Below are positions 32,389-44,189 of a DNA stretch of 64,000 bases, one piece after another. The stretch spans positions 2,046,001 through 2,110,000 of the forward strand of contig NC_062257.1 of assembly GCF_905475465.1 (NCBI RefSeq), in the 5' to 3' direction. A model generated the notes under the pieces. That model was given only the letters and a program-made list of their open reading frames with translations. It was not told the DNA's origin and did not search any database. This stretch comes from Pieris napi. Taxonomy: Eukaryota; Arthropoda; Insecta; Lepidoptera; Pieridae. The position numbers and the translations under genes were made by a program. The first letter of the stretch is position 1. Every line of letters starts with the position of its first letter.

Positions 32389-33780
32389 CACTACGTTACC
32401 GACATTCCTATGAACACATAATACGTCATATTATTTGTTCAGAAATATAAAGAAAAAGAGAAAAAACTTTATTATACACAATATACAGGTTATCACTACA
32501 TAGTATAAAACAAAGTCGCTTTCTCTGTCCCTATGCATGCTTAAATCTTTAAAACTACGCAACGGATTTTGATGCGGTTTTTTTAAATAGATAGAGTGAT
32601 TGAAGAAGGTTTATATGTATAATAACATCCAATAAATAGAAGGGAAATACTGTTATTTTTGTGGTTTCTAATGCGATGTCGTAAATAATTACATGTTTTC
32701 GCTTACATTGCTAACGCAGGCTGAACCCTACGAGGTTTATCAAAATAATGTACTAAGTATTGTACACATTAAAAAGCTCTACAGAAAACTCTATATGTCT
32801 ATCTCTCATGGATATCAAACAATAACATTTTTTGTCATTTACTTTTTACGGCAAATAATGGCTAATTTTCGAAGCGATTTTAACCAATACAGCATTAATC
32901 CTTATCCAATTAAATACCTTAAATACATTCTTGATTTAATGTAGATCAATATGGCCCTTTACAGCATATGATTTAAATTTTATATGAATATTTTCGAAGA
33001 TATTACAGATTTAAAAATTGCGTACCGGCCGGCCAGGGCAGGAGCGTGCCTATACATATCGCGTCGGAGGCCGCGGTTCTCCCTATAGCACTTTGAATTT
33101 AGTATCAGCCTTGCGATTCTGTAACTCTCTCTCTTCCCCGTCCGACGAACGTCAACGCGAGCATAGTGAAAATAGTGTGCGGAAATTTCATACAACTTGT
33201 TCCAAGAAATACCTGTTTTTTCGTAAGCCTTACAAGATTATGAAAAAAAAGTTTTACATTTAGAAACTTCAGTACATTTGCAAGGTTTCTATGCATATTT
33301 CTTTACGGTTACAATTAAAGAGTACATTATAAACGCCCAAACTTCATATAAAAATTTGTGTAAAAAGGCTGATTTTTGGAGGTTTGTACTGAATTTGTTT
33401 CTTAAAATTTTGATTAATAGAAACCTAGATATAGTGCACAAGGTGCCTATTAGTTCAAAAGTTTGAAAGATATATCTGTTATAACGCCATAATCACGTAC
33501 AAGCGTTTGTATGAAAAGATAGACGGGTTGGCCGCTCTTAAGGAAGTTTTAGTTTAATATAAAAATCGTTGAAAATTAATTCATATCGTTTACATTTAAG
33601 ATATTTAATAACAATACTAATAATAGAAAAAAATATGTATCTACTTCTTAACAATTATTCTTATTTTTAACTTTTATTTATATTTTATTTACTACACACC
33701 TTTACACAAAACTTCATTACTTACACTGCTAACTTTTTCTGATATTATTATTTTTTCTTTTCTAATAAGTATTTATTACA
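32389..33780. other. Region upstream of cry2 exon 1
   Basis: Should contain the cry2 5' UTR and promoter, but no clear core promoter was seen. A possible splice acceptor (ttcatag) lies about 20 bases upstream of the ATG, so a 5' UTR intron is possible. 32510-32990 has the look of an old dispersed repeat (actacgcaacggattttgat and later caaacaataacattttttgt), but there is no second copy here. A truncated copy of the CAG-targeting palindromic element starts at 33109. Confidence 0.35.
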
Positions 33781-33784
33781 CAAC

Positions 33785-34150
33785 TAGCTGCTGTGCTCTA
33801 GCAGAATGACCAGCGCTGTGGCCTGTGGAACACTCTGCTCCTCAGCATAATGCTGAGCCAGGGCCAGTTACAACCACAACACACACGCATTACATACTTA
33901 AAACGTACCTTGTTCATTAAAAGAAAAAAATGTTAATTTTCATTCTTTTTTATTATTTTGTGTGTTTCTGTACGTGTGTTTCGTTAGTAATACATGTTAT
34001 TATTGTCTATTAGGATCATTTAAATAATTGTCAAATTTATAAAAAGCTTTATTAACTAATTTACGTTTAACGAGAGTTTTGAATTTATTACGCCTTCCCC
34101 AATACCTAGAATAATTCATGAGGGAGGGTCGCTATATTTTTCATGGTTCA
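33785..34150 (-). pseudogene. LINE C-terminus and 3' UTR remnant
   Basis: Minus strand reads FKTLVKRKLVNKAFYKF then DNYLND (about 34090-34010), the extreme C-terminus of a CR1/L2/Jockey-like RT protein. The 3' UTR then runs to 33785, sharing the ctcagcataatgctgagcc block with 19025-19200. Confidence 0.5.
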
Positions 34151-34329
34151 CGGGTCACGATTGTTCGTACGAAGGCCGGGCTATATATAGCCCGGCTTTC
34201 CTTACTGGTCACGTGGACGAGTGCGATTTAAGAGTCCTTTCGCGTGGACTGCGATGTGGATTGTCTCCTCAGGACCTTTTGGAAGGGGGGTCGTTTTGCC
34301 ATGTATATTATTTCTAGGAAACATTCTTT

Positions 34330-34405
34330 AGTTTTAGAAGCATTTAATATGTATTTCTTTTTTGACGTTTAGTGTACACCTATATAAATAAATGATTTTG
34401 ATTTG
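34330..34405 (+). repeat. LINE 3' tail
   Basis: Contains atttaatatgtatttctttt and taaataaatgattttgattt. Same tail at 55930-56030 and 59648-59730; the gattttgattt end is typical of tandemly repeated LINE tails. Confidence 0.5.
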
Positions 34406-34409
34406 ATCA

Positions 34410-37338
34410 ATTACGATAAAAAATAAAAAAGCACGAAAAAGAAACCATTTCGTGTTCCTTGTAAACTTCCCAAGTGTAAAACATCGAGGGTGAGTCACGT
34501 TAACCAAACGTTGGTTGTTTTTTTTATATCCACGTGCGTTGTTCAGCGCATGCGTACACAGGATAGATTTGTATTAACTGCCACAACAAATCCTAGTAAT
34601 AAATTCTGCAAGGTTCTATTGTCTGAGGTCGTAGGTTGGATCCGACAGCGTATATCCGGCACAGAATGCTAATCATCAACTTGCCTATTAGAAAAAACAA
34701 ATGATCACAGATACAGATTTTTTTCTTACTCTCATGTCGATGGTATGCTGTAATCCTATACGTTTTTGATATACATACAAAAATGCCATTTAGCTCTTAG
34801 TGCCGATTCTGAATTTTTAAAATCACACCTCAAAATAATAACTTTTAAAATAACACTTATGAATGTAAATAAAAAAATTTCTTAATTGACATTAACTACC
34901 AGCTCTCAAATGATTGCAAAGAAGTCTCTCCAAATGTTGGAGGTACCTTTATGGGTTTTGGTTGTCAATTTGATCTTTTACATTGATAATTTTTTTAGAC
35001 ACAAAATTACCAACCACCTTCTGTGCTGGTTCGTCACAGATTTTTAGGTGTAAAGTCTATCTCTTCATTAAATTAATGTAATATTAATCTGTCTCTGTGT
35101 ATGCCATTAGTCTTGCCAGCCTTTCAAAATAAAATAAAACTAGTATATAAAATCAGACGGTCCTGGCAACACATTGGCACTATCACTATTTTTTTGCTTA
35201 TTGATACTGTAGCATTTAAATGGTGAGAGAATTTTTAAAATAGTAAGATTATTTTTTGCAAACAATCATTAAGTATTACAAATCTTTCCTTTACAATATA
35301 AAAATAAAAACTAATAATCTATGCCAAGACCAGTTGCTTGCAATTGAGCCATACTTTTGTACATTGTTAAAACACCTTAATTTTATGGCTACTACAACAT
35401 AATAAGCACGTAAGAGAATCAAACACTAATAAAACATGTTAGGTATTTTCTATTATCATTAAAAAAATTACCTACATTAATAACACAACAGAATGCTATT
35501 AAAATTAAGTATAGATAACCACATAATATGCAATTTTCTATACATTTATACATGCAACAAAGGTTTTGTTACAACAACATACACTTTCTCTGTTTAATTT
35601 ATGATTTTGTTTTTGTATGGTAATGGTGTATATTAAGGTGTAGCTTAGACACAAATATTAAATATACTCTTTAATACTTTTTAGTGTCTGTTTCTAAAGT
35701 ATGCCTTTAAATTCAATAAGTTATTTGTCATACTAAAATTTGTTAAAAATAGGAAAAGATAAATAATCATAAATTTTTTATGCTTATATTTACCCAAACC
35801 ATATGAAGATTTTTTACCTTCATGTGTCATTCTATTTATTCTAGAATGTTCAATGCCACTACTTGAATCTAATACCTAATACATTGTAATAAAATATATT
35901 TTCAATTGTCAACAATATAGGAAAATGCATTGTTATTGTTTGTATAAATAGACCGAATAATACAAATTAAAATAGAGTAGTTGTTTAGTATATACAATAA
36001 CTTACCTTTATTTATAAATGTTTTATTGGCACTGGGTAGCAGTTAAACTGAACGTAAACAAACACCCTCAGGAAAAAGAAAATTCATTTTTAGATTAGAT
36101 TTCGTCCGACTGTAGTTTATTGTAACTGTGACACAAACTTTAATATTCACTCGCTATATTAAGACCTCAATCACAATATTTATAAAACATCTAAATCCAG
36201 GGACGTTATAACTTATGAACACTACGTTTTACCACTAATAAGTATGTTAAGATTATTAAATATGCTATTTTATTATAGCTTTACATAATTTCAATCTTAG
36301 ACTTTGACTGTTAAACGTGAAATTGTTAAATAAACGCAAATTAAGGATTTATTTAGTGTTATTAAGAAATTCAAACTGCAAGCAATATCATTCAGAAAAC
36401 TGTCATAACTAATCGGTGAGTCCACACTCCACGCCGCTTGCAACGTGACCCGATAATTAAAAAATAGGTATATAAAGGTGCCAACAGACGAGCCTCACAC
36501 TGTAGCCGTGTGGTAATCCACCCCCAAACGAGTACGATTTGAGTCACATTATTATAGTACCAATAGTTTTTAGTAAGTAACAAGTCGCTATAATCAGATT
36601 TCAAATGTTTATTAATATTACTCATGCCATTTTTTAATTTAATGGACAACTGTGTAGTGTAGCCGTTGCTATAAGTTAATATAAAAAAATGATGGGATAA
36701 AAAGTGAGTTTAATGTAACTTATTTCTTTATTAGTAAAGGCCAAGGTTATGGGCCAGTTTTAGTGATTGTACTATTATTATTTATTTATTTACTAGTATT
36801 TATTTATTTATTGACAATGAAATATGGGTAGCTTTAATTCTTTCATGTGTCTATCACAATCTACTGTGCTATATTATATATGTACTTAGTATTTGTTTTT
36901 ATTCAATCATACTATGTTTCGGAAAAAAAAACAAAATATTTTTAGATACCAAACAGGATTACAATGTTATAATTATTGCTATTTGATCCAATGATTACCA
37001 GTCGACAGCACTTGCTTGGTTGATGTGAAGTGTCCTAATTGTTTTAAATGCAATAGTCTGTTGAGTGTACCATAGGTCTCAAAAGAAATATTGTCAATAA
37101 ATGTCATCTAATAAACATTTGACGTTTGACATTTGTCATAGTGATTCTTTCAAAAGTTTCCCTCACGAAGAGTGTACGTAAATTTCTATAAATTCAATAA
37201 TCCATATAAATCTCTATGAAATAGAATAAATTTTGTTATTATTTTAGACAAATACGCGCAGTTTTTGGCGCGCCACTTGATGAAAAGTGTAGTTTCTAAG
37301 CAGTGTATTTTTTTCAGTGAGGGCGACAAACCGTAACA
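34410..37338. other. AT-rich intergenic region and RpL8 upstream
   Basis: A degraded SINE piece lies at about 34610-34720. A ggttatgggccagt stretch at 36753 recalls a copia primer-binding site. Otherwise no gene or repeat family recognised. The RpL8 promoter should be in the last 200 bases; a possible 5' UTR acceptor (tttttttcag) ends at 37317. Confidence 0.35.
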
Positions 37339-39668
37339 ATGGGTCGTGTGATTCGTGCTCAACGTAAAGGTGCCGGTTCAGTTTTCGTATCGCACACCAA
37401 GAAAAGGAAAGGAGCTCCCAAACTCAGATCCTTAGACTATGCTGAACGTCATGGTTATATCAAGGGTGTTGTAAAGGTAATTAATTGATAATTGCAATAC
37501 TCTGTTTATGCTATCAGTACCACGTGAGTAACTTATTATCTATTATTTCAGGATATTATCCACGATCCTGGTCGTGGTGCACCTTTAGCAGTTGTTCATT
37601 TCCGTGACCCTTACAAGTTTAAGACACGTAAGGAGCTCTTCATCGCCCCAGAAGGTCTTTACACTGGACAGTTTGTTTACTGTGGAAAGAAGGCTACACT
37701 TGAAGTCGGTATGTCTAAATGATTATTTTATTTATTACTGTAGTATGAAAATGTAATATGTTACCTAAACATAACCTACAAATATTAAAAATACTGTTTA
37801 GTTTAAAAATTATTGTTCCTGCCATACACAAATAATACCTAATATGATGTTTTTACTTACCTACTCTGAATTCAATGATTACACAGAGGCTCTTTCTGAT
37901 GATACTAAATAAGTTTTGTATATGTATATTTACTCAACAAGTTTCTAAGTTAAATTTTTTATTCTAGGAAATGTCATGCCAGTTGGCGCCATGCCTGAAG
38001 GTACCATTGTATGTAACCTTGAAGAGAAGATGGGTGACAGGGGTCGGCTTGCCCGTGCCTCTGGTAACTTTGCCACAGTAATTGGACACAATCCTGATGC
38101 TAAGCGTACCAGGGTAAAGCTGCCATCAGGAGCTAAGAAAGTTCTACCATCTAGCAACAGAGGAATGGTTGGTAAGTGAAGATGTTTTAACATCATCTCT
38201 CATAGCTGTTAGTAGTTCTATCTATAATATGTAAAAAAAAATTGTACACCACTATTACATTGTATTTTACTTGTAATATGTTGAAGACATAAGTAGTAAA
38301 ATAGTTAAAATGTGATAAATTTTGCGATTGGTTTATATCAAATTTTAAAAAGCATATCAATTAGTACCAATCAACAAATTTGTGAGTAATGTAACTCTAG
38401 AAATACAAGTTCAATATTATTTTTAAATACTGCAACCTATTTATGAAGTTATGGAATAATTAACACGCCTTAAAACATGATGACTACCTTACCTACCCTG
38501 AACGCACTGGGTGTGAATGATTACACAGAGGCTCTTTCTGAAGCTAAATTATTTAATAATTATTATATTTCAATTGAATTTAGATATTAATAATAAAACA
38601 ATTTTTAGGTATTGTTGCTGGCGGTGGTCGTATTGACAAGCCCATATTGAAGGCTGGACGTGCCTACCACAAGTACAAGGTTAAGCGTAACTGCTGGCCA
38701 TATGTACGAGGTGTGTCCATGAACCCCGTCGAGCATCCTCACGGAGGTGGTAACCATCAACATATTGGTGAGTACAGTTTATTTATCAAAGTTAAGGACA
38801 ATTTAAAAGTATGTTATTTTTTAAGATTGCCCATCAAGAAATTGTGCTAATTATACAACAAGAGACTCAAAATTATTAATTATAAATCTGTTGTAGATAC
38901 ATAAAGCAACAAAATTATTTATGTTTATGTAGTCCTTTTTAATTGGAAAGTTTTTATTCATGTACAAGTACATATTTGACCTTTGACCCACTTTTTAAAT
39001 TGTATAAAAATAAAAAAAAAATTAATGAATTTCCATGCCAAGAAGTATTTTGTTAAAAAATAATATGCTTACAAATGTGTCCAAGCCTTTGTTTTTAGAA
39101 TGGTTCACTCTAGATTACTGTTTTGCACAGATTACTCAATGGATTATACAATTTTAAACAATGGATTAACTTAAGTCTAATGTAACTTAAACTAGTATAT
39201 ATTTACTATACCAACATAAATGCTACCTTAGCTCAGTTCAGTTAATCCATAAACAAATGTAAGACTACAAATATTCTAAGTTTTTACCAAAATTTTTTAT
39301 TTAGTTTGCTTTAGTGTAAAGATTGGTAGAAATAGGTTTTTATCCAAGCAAAGATATTATTCCAAAGTAAATTGCTTTTATTTAACTATTACAAATATAT
39401 ATTTTGTCCTATGGTATGTTATAGTGTTGTCTATGGAAATGACATTTTATTATTACATATAAATTTGTTGACTATTGTCGAATTTCTATGTTATTTGTAA
39501 AGAAATAAAATGTTTTTGATTTATTTTATAAATATCCATTGAAAAATTTCAGGTAAGGCTTCTACGGTCAAGAGAGGAACATCAGCCGGTCGCAAGGTCG
39601 GTCTCATCGCTGCCCGCAGAACCGGAAGAATTCGTGGAGGCAAGACAGAAACCAAGAAGGAGGCGTAG
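37339..39668 (+). CDS. RpL8: Ribosomal protein L8 (uL2)
   Basis: Five exons, 37339-37476, 37552-37708, 37968-38171, 38609-38767 and 39553-39668, give exactly 257 aa, the animal RpL8 length, with all joins in frame. The protein starts MGRVIRAQRKGAGSVF and has the uL2 landmarks YIKGVVKDIIHDPGRGAPLA, GNVMPVGAMPEGT, AGRAYHKYKVKRNCWP and the strongly conserved loop MNPVEHPHGGGNHQHIG, which reaches the peptidyl-transferase centre. The basic tail (AARRTGRIRGG) contacts 28S rRNA. L8 is an essential core protein of the cytosolic large subunit, assembled in the nucleolus. Introns 2 and 3 each hold a box C/D snoRNA candidate, as is common for ribosomal-protein host genes. Confidence 0.98.
37838..37906 (+). 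ncRNA. Box C/D snoRNA candidate 1 (RpL8 intron 2)
   Basis: C box-like ATGATGT at 37844-37850, D' CTGA at 37866-37869, C'-like AATGATT after 37873, D box CTGA at 37896-37899. The 24 bases ending at the D box are shared with candidate 2. The D box lies 68 bases before the 3' splice site, the usual spacing for intronic C/D snoRNAs. The last base of the C box departs from the consensus and the terminal stem is weak. Confidence 0.6.
38472..38547 (+). ncRNA. Box C/D snoRNA candidate 2 (RpL8 intron 3)
   Basis: C box ATGATGA at 38477-38483 (consensus), D' CTGA at 38498-38501, C' TGAATGA at 38514-38520, D box CTGA at 38538-38541, 67 bases before the 3' splice site. The guide upstream of the D box (TTACACAGAGGCTCTTT) is identical to candidate 1, and the D' guide (TTACCTAC) is nearly so. 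I could not name the rRNA target from memory. Confidence 0.7.
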
Positions 39669-39678
39669 GCGTATATAT

Positions 39679-39684
39679 AATAAA
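39679..39684 (+). promoter_or_regulatory. RpL8 poly(A) signal
   Basis: AATAAA 10 bases after the stop codon, implying a very short 3' UTR, as is usual for ribosomal-protein mRNAs. Confidence 0.8.
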
Positions 39685-40038
39685 GAGTTTTACAACAATG
39701 CTCATTTTATTTTTAGTCTATGGAATGATGTTATTTGAGTAAAGAGTAGCATAACAGACAGCGCAAGAATAATTTTTTGATTTCTAAATCCCAAATTGGT
39801 TCAAAAATTACCCACACATCGTCATTAGTCTTTTTAAGTGCAAGAATTGCAATGAATAGGAACCAAGTGTTCGAGAGATAATTTATTACATGTTAATGGT
39901 CTGAATCAAGTAGTTCTATTTAAAAAAAATAAGTGGCCCTACAAACTTTTAGGTCTACTCATATTTTTGTGATCATTTGTTTTCTCTGATAGACAATGAT
40001 CAGCTTTTTGGGCCTGTCGCCGACCCTGTCGACATTTT

Positions 40039-42128
40039 GTGACCGTCAGGTTGGCTGACCAAATTTGATATCGCAATCAAACTATACGCCATATTTCTCT
40101 ACCTATTTGATACTGTTTGCTACCTCTGCATTAAAGAACATAATAAAGAAATAAAGTGGCCGGCCATTCCGACGTCAGGTTGGCTGACCACTATCATTTA
40201 ATTGAAGATTCTAAGAATCTTTGAGTGAGTTTTTATACATATTTACTACCTTTTTTCTACCTAAGGCCTAAGCAAACAAACCTTAAAAGAAGTCGGAAGC
40301 CTATAAAAAAAATAGTAAACTTACCTTTGAATCCGATCCTAGACAATGACAAAATTATTTGAGTCGGTGGACTTGTAAATGCTCAAATACCACCATATGA
40401 AGTCTCCTATAATATTAAATCAAAAATGTAACTTAGCAAAGTTTATTGTAATTGATGCTCATTTAAGGCACTACATGGTCAGTGCCGGATTAAGCCAGCG
40501 CGGGCCCTGTAGAAAATTCTGCCTACCTGAAAACCTAAAGCAAACCTGCCTTGGTTTGCTTTAGGTTTTCAAGTTAAGGGTATTAAATAAAAAAACAGTT
40601 TCAAATAAACTTTTCTGGGTTTAATATGGGCAATTTAGAGATAACACTATCCATATCGGCTTCTTTCAGCTAATCATGCGAGATAATTAAGACATTATGT
40701 TCCTTAATTCATGTTTAATACCATTTAATATTGAAAAAAAAAACGTTCGCCACTGCAATAAGTGATCACGAGAGAGGTAAACAATATCTAAGTTTGGGAA
40801 ACACGATTCTAAGGAATCATTTAATGACAGTTTATAAGAGTTCTCTCTGTGTTAAGATTTTAGCTATCGAAATACTTCAAAAACAAAATCTTATGATATA
40901 CTTTCATACGTTTAGTTAAAGAAGACAGGGCTATATGAATAATAACATTAAAAATCTAAACTTCGAAACGTTGTCCAGGTTTCTATTTTAAACAAAGTGG
41001 TCTAGTGTAGTAGAGCCGCTAAAATGGTCGTACTTTGTATTTCGCTTGATCCATCTTGATGTATGTTGCTGGTAATCTTCACAGTTGGTCGGATCCTTTG
41101 CTCTTGCTTCAATATCTGAAAATGTGGATCACATTGCTTGGACGTAGCCATTTAATGATTCATAAAGGGAATATCCTGTATTAAGGTTTTGATCATACGA
41201 CTGCAGCGATGCATTAGCCGCTTACCTACAAGCGTTCTAGGATTCCGTTCCACATAATTATCATTATTCCCGTTTGTCATTGAAACTAGTCCGTAAGCTT
41301 TATTACGGCACTCCGCTATTTGATCAACTTTATTGAAAATCTTCTATAACTTGTTTAATATTGATAAAACCGCATAAAAGTGCCTTCGTAGCATCGACTC
41401 GGGCTGACCATCTCGTGTCTAAGAACACCCCATCGATAGGTAAAAGCCTTAATTTGCATGATTGTTAATAAAGGAAATATATGTTGATATGTTCAGCTAT
41501 GGGCTATTAATTCTAACAAGCCTAAATAATATCCAGTGAGGTAAATAATTTCCATTGTGAGGTGAACCAACGATTTCGTCATTACCTCAAAACCCAAGAC
41601 CTCTTTCTGCTAAAACTCGTTAACTGAAATGAATCGTTTAAACTCTATAGCAATAAGTAAATAATATATATTGTTTAAGCACACTTAATAACAGTTGTGA
41701 AAAAATACCCTCTAAGTATAGCATCTTCTTTGGAAAAACACTAAGCGCCTGCAATGTTGTGATAAGTTATACGTGCCGAACTGTTGCCTAACCTTTTTCG
41801 TAGGCGTTTTTGGACCCCTTATGGCTTTATTAATGATTTAAAAAATTATAGGCTTCTGAGACTTCTTTTAAAGTTTGTTTGCTCAGGTAGAAAATAGGTA
41901 GTAAATATGTAAAAAACGCTATCACTTAAAGATTCTTAGAATCTTCAATTAAATGATAGTGGTCAACCTGACGTAAGAATGGCCGACCACTTTATTTCTT
42001 TATTATGTTCTTTAATGCAGAGGTAGCAAATGCGTCTTTAAAGGTAGCAAATAGTATGAAATAGGTAGAGAAATATGGCGCATAGTTTGATTGCGATATC
42101 AAATTTGGTCAGCCAACCTGACGGTCAC
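40039..42128. mobile_element. hAT-like transposon, 2.09 kb, long inverted ends
   Basis: Begins GTGACCGTCAGGTTGGCTGA and ends with the exact complement. Inverted similarity continues inward for about 250 bases (40039-40300 against 41880-42128), including the tagaatcttcaattaaatga block. Flanked on both sides by an exact 8-bp duplication, GACATTTT (40031-40038, 42129-42136). A degraded transposase lies inside on the minus strand. The long ends suggest a foldback-type derivative. Confidence 0.8.
41100..41620 (-). pseudogene. hAT transposase remnant (ZMYM1-like)
   Basis: The minus strand at 41421-41335 reads LDTRWSARVDATKALLCGF, the conserved DTRWSAR block of hAT-type/ZMYM1-like transposases. Downstream an ECRNKAYGLVSMT block fits the family's next helix, and upstream a GYYLGLLELIA segment does too. 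Stops and frameshifts between them show it is dead. Confidence 0.65.
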
Positions 42129-42339
42129 GACATTTTTGGCTCTAAAGCATTAATTTTCTCACGATATTTCCTTCACTGAGCTGATGTTCGACGCATATAG
42201 TCTATTGGCGTACAGCAAGAGTTCGATAATAAGACCTCAGATATGAAATAGTCGCTGTCGCATCTAAGCCATTAGCCCTACCACTATTCTCGTCGACCAT
42301 ACATGGCATGTCTACATTTTGCTCACTGAAGCTTTCTTA

Positions 42340-42745
42340 GTTTTTTAAGCGCAGCAATTACCTAAATCGTCGTTATTACGCCCCAGAGTAGCCAGACCCA
42401 GGCACCCAGTGCAGGTATGCCTGCGCAGGTAGACCGGAATGTGTGTGGGAATAGACCTGTGCAGGTATTTGAACCTGCGCAGGCGACTGGCGCAAGATCG
42501 ATAATCGATTCTTTCGGTGTGCCTGTGCATGTGTGCGTGTACTCCGGTCGTCTGCGCAGGTTGTTAAGATAGTAATCGGTTTAATAGTAATAATAATAGT
42601 TCAAATTTCAATTCATTTAATATTCATGACTATATGTTTTTCTCTTCAATAACCAATGCTTACACCACTTTCTTCGCTTGTTTTTCATATCATTTTTCTT
42701 CAAAATTTAAGACCTCTCCGGTAGACCGTAGTGTGTATGGCCGGC
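42340..42745. repeat. GC-rich patch with repeated CCTGCGCAGG-type palindromes
   Basis: cctgcgcagg or one-base variants occur at about 42419, 42459, 42473 and 42550. Related ggtagaccgg...tgtgtgtgg blocks occur near 42428 and in near-identical form (ggtagaccgtagtgtgtatgg) near 42720. Looks like the ends of an unclassified DNA element. The minus frame across it (about 60 codons) is not convincing as a gene. Confidence 0.4.
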
Positions 42746-42907
42746 ATTAATGTTAGATATTCATTTCATAACATTTAATTAATAAGCATTATTATTTCGC
42801 TACACGTCAGTGGTTAATAAATAGTAATAGAGAAAAAATTTAAAATAGTTTAGGACTTGCAGTTCTGTTACTCGATTTATTTCCAACACACAAATTTAAA
42901 AAAAAAA

Positions 42908-43310
42908 ATGGCGCTACAAGGTCTGGGCCTCAGATTTCTGAATCTGTTTCATAATCATTTTTAAATCTAATAGGCAAGTAGGTGATCAGCCTCCTGTGCC
43001 TGACATGCACGCAGCGAATGTTAAATGCGCACTAAGGAAGAAAGTCCATTGGTGCACAGCCGGGGATCGAAACTACGACCTCAGCCTTGCGATTCTGTAA
43101 CTCACTTTTCCCACGAAACACACCCACGAAAAGGTGGGAGCTTGTAGTTTATTGTTTATCAGAATGCCAAATCATAAAATGACTGCTTCACGACTGATTT
43201 GAGAGCGACCGCCAAAGCGAAAACCGCTGTGTGAGTTCAAAAAGTGAGTTACAGAATCGCAGGGCAGGGATGAGAGTCGCACGCTGAAGCCACTAGGTCA
43301 ACACTGCTCA
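42908..43310 (-). repeat. SINE (first family) split by a palindromic MITE
   Basis: SINE sequence to 43084 (ggggatcgaaactacgacct then CAG) resumes at 43265 with CAGGGATGAGAGTCGCACGC. The other SINE copies read straight through here as acctcagggatgag, giving an empty-site reference. Confidence 0.75.
43085..43264. mobile_element. CAG-targeting palindromic MITE, copy in SINE
   Basis: Ends CCTTGCGATTCTGTAACTC and GAGTTACAGAATCGCAGGG; flanked by CAG (43082-43084, 43265-43267). Part of the left arm is deleted. Confidence 0.8.
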
Positions 43311-43401
43311 ACATACAAATATACAGTATTTAAAAATTATTTTAACCTATATATATTATAATTAAAAATTGATGGAGACAAAACTAAAGTAAATTTTAAG
43401 T

Positions 43402-43600
43402 TTGGTTCCTGTCTCAATGTTATTTTAATAGAAGCATTTCCTCGCTGTATTCCGATACTTATTCGTTGAGAAAAGCATCAGCTCTGGAGCCAACGACCAG
43501 CTCTGGGGTCTCTACTACTATCTACCAGGCGCCAACTTAAATTTTTAATTAGCGCCTGTGCACTTGAACCCTGAAACTTGCATAGATTTATTAAAAGATA
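43402..43600. repeat. Half copy of a second palindromic element
   Basis: Shares gtttggttcctgt, cgctgtattccgatacttat and the ggcgccaac block with 48113-48592. The matching right arm is missing. Confidence 0.5.
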
Positions 43601-43754
43601 ATCTCTGTAATTTATATGTAAAATTTAATATTACATTAAAATCGTAAATTCATAATAAAATTATTTACCGTATAATGTGTAAATAAAATATTTATAGCAA
43701 TATTAACAAGAGTGACTTAACAGTTAACATAAGTGAATAAAAAAACTACAATTT

Positions 43755-44003
43755 GACGGCTCATTGATCTAGTGGTTAGTACCCCTGACTGCGAATCCAT
43801 GGGTCCCGGGTTCGATCCCCGGCTGTGACAAAGATGTGATGAGCATTTGGAGTTGTGCTCAGGTCTTGGGTGTTTAAATATGTATTTATATGTCTATCTA
43901 GCTATAATATGTATGTATATCCGTTGCCTAGTACCCACAACACAAGCTTCACCAGCTTAGCATGGGACTAGGTCAATTGGTGTGAATTGTACAATAAAAA
44001 AAA
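43755..44003 (+). mobile_element. tRNA-derived SINE, second family
   Basis: Near-identical to 16231-16475 with A box TGATCTAGTGG and B box GGTTCGATCCC; ends in an A-rich tail at about 44003. Confidence 0.75.
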
Positions 44004-44189
44004 GGGTGCGTGAACTTATGTACGCGCGGAAGAAGTTATATTTCTTTGGCATTATTAAAAATAGTTTTTGATTTCATGCAAATAATTAATTACAATTAAA
44101 TAATCAAAGAATGGAAAAGGAGTCATTATAGTCAATAAAGTTCAGTTTACATGTGTAAAATTAAATAAATAAATATTTATTATTATTCT

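Larger units (their letters stand above)
39931..42290 (-). repeat. SINE (first family) split by a hAT-like element
   Basis: 39931-40038 carries the 3' half (gatcatttgttttctctgat and cctgtcgacatttt). 42129-42290 continues with ggctctaaagcattaa, tttctcacgatatttccttc and the degraded tRNA-like head. The break falls at the duplicated GACATTTT. Confidence 0.65.

Noticed and set aside
36753..36770. ggttatgggccagt as a second copia primer-binding site
   Set aside because: No LTR end (CA) with a partner LTR nor gag-pol remnant is visible nearby; at most a relic.
42345..42530. 61-codon minus-strand frame, His/Arg/Cys-rich
   Set aside because: Falls in the CCTGCGCAGG repeat patch; composition reflects the repeat.
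43755..43830. Possible tRNA gene with A and B boxes
   Set aside because: The body and A-rich tail, shared with 16231-16475, show it is a SINE head; the arms do not fold into a proper cloverleaf.
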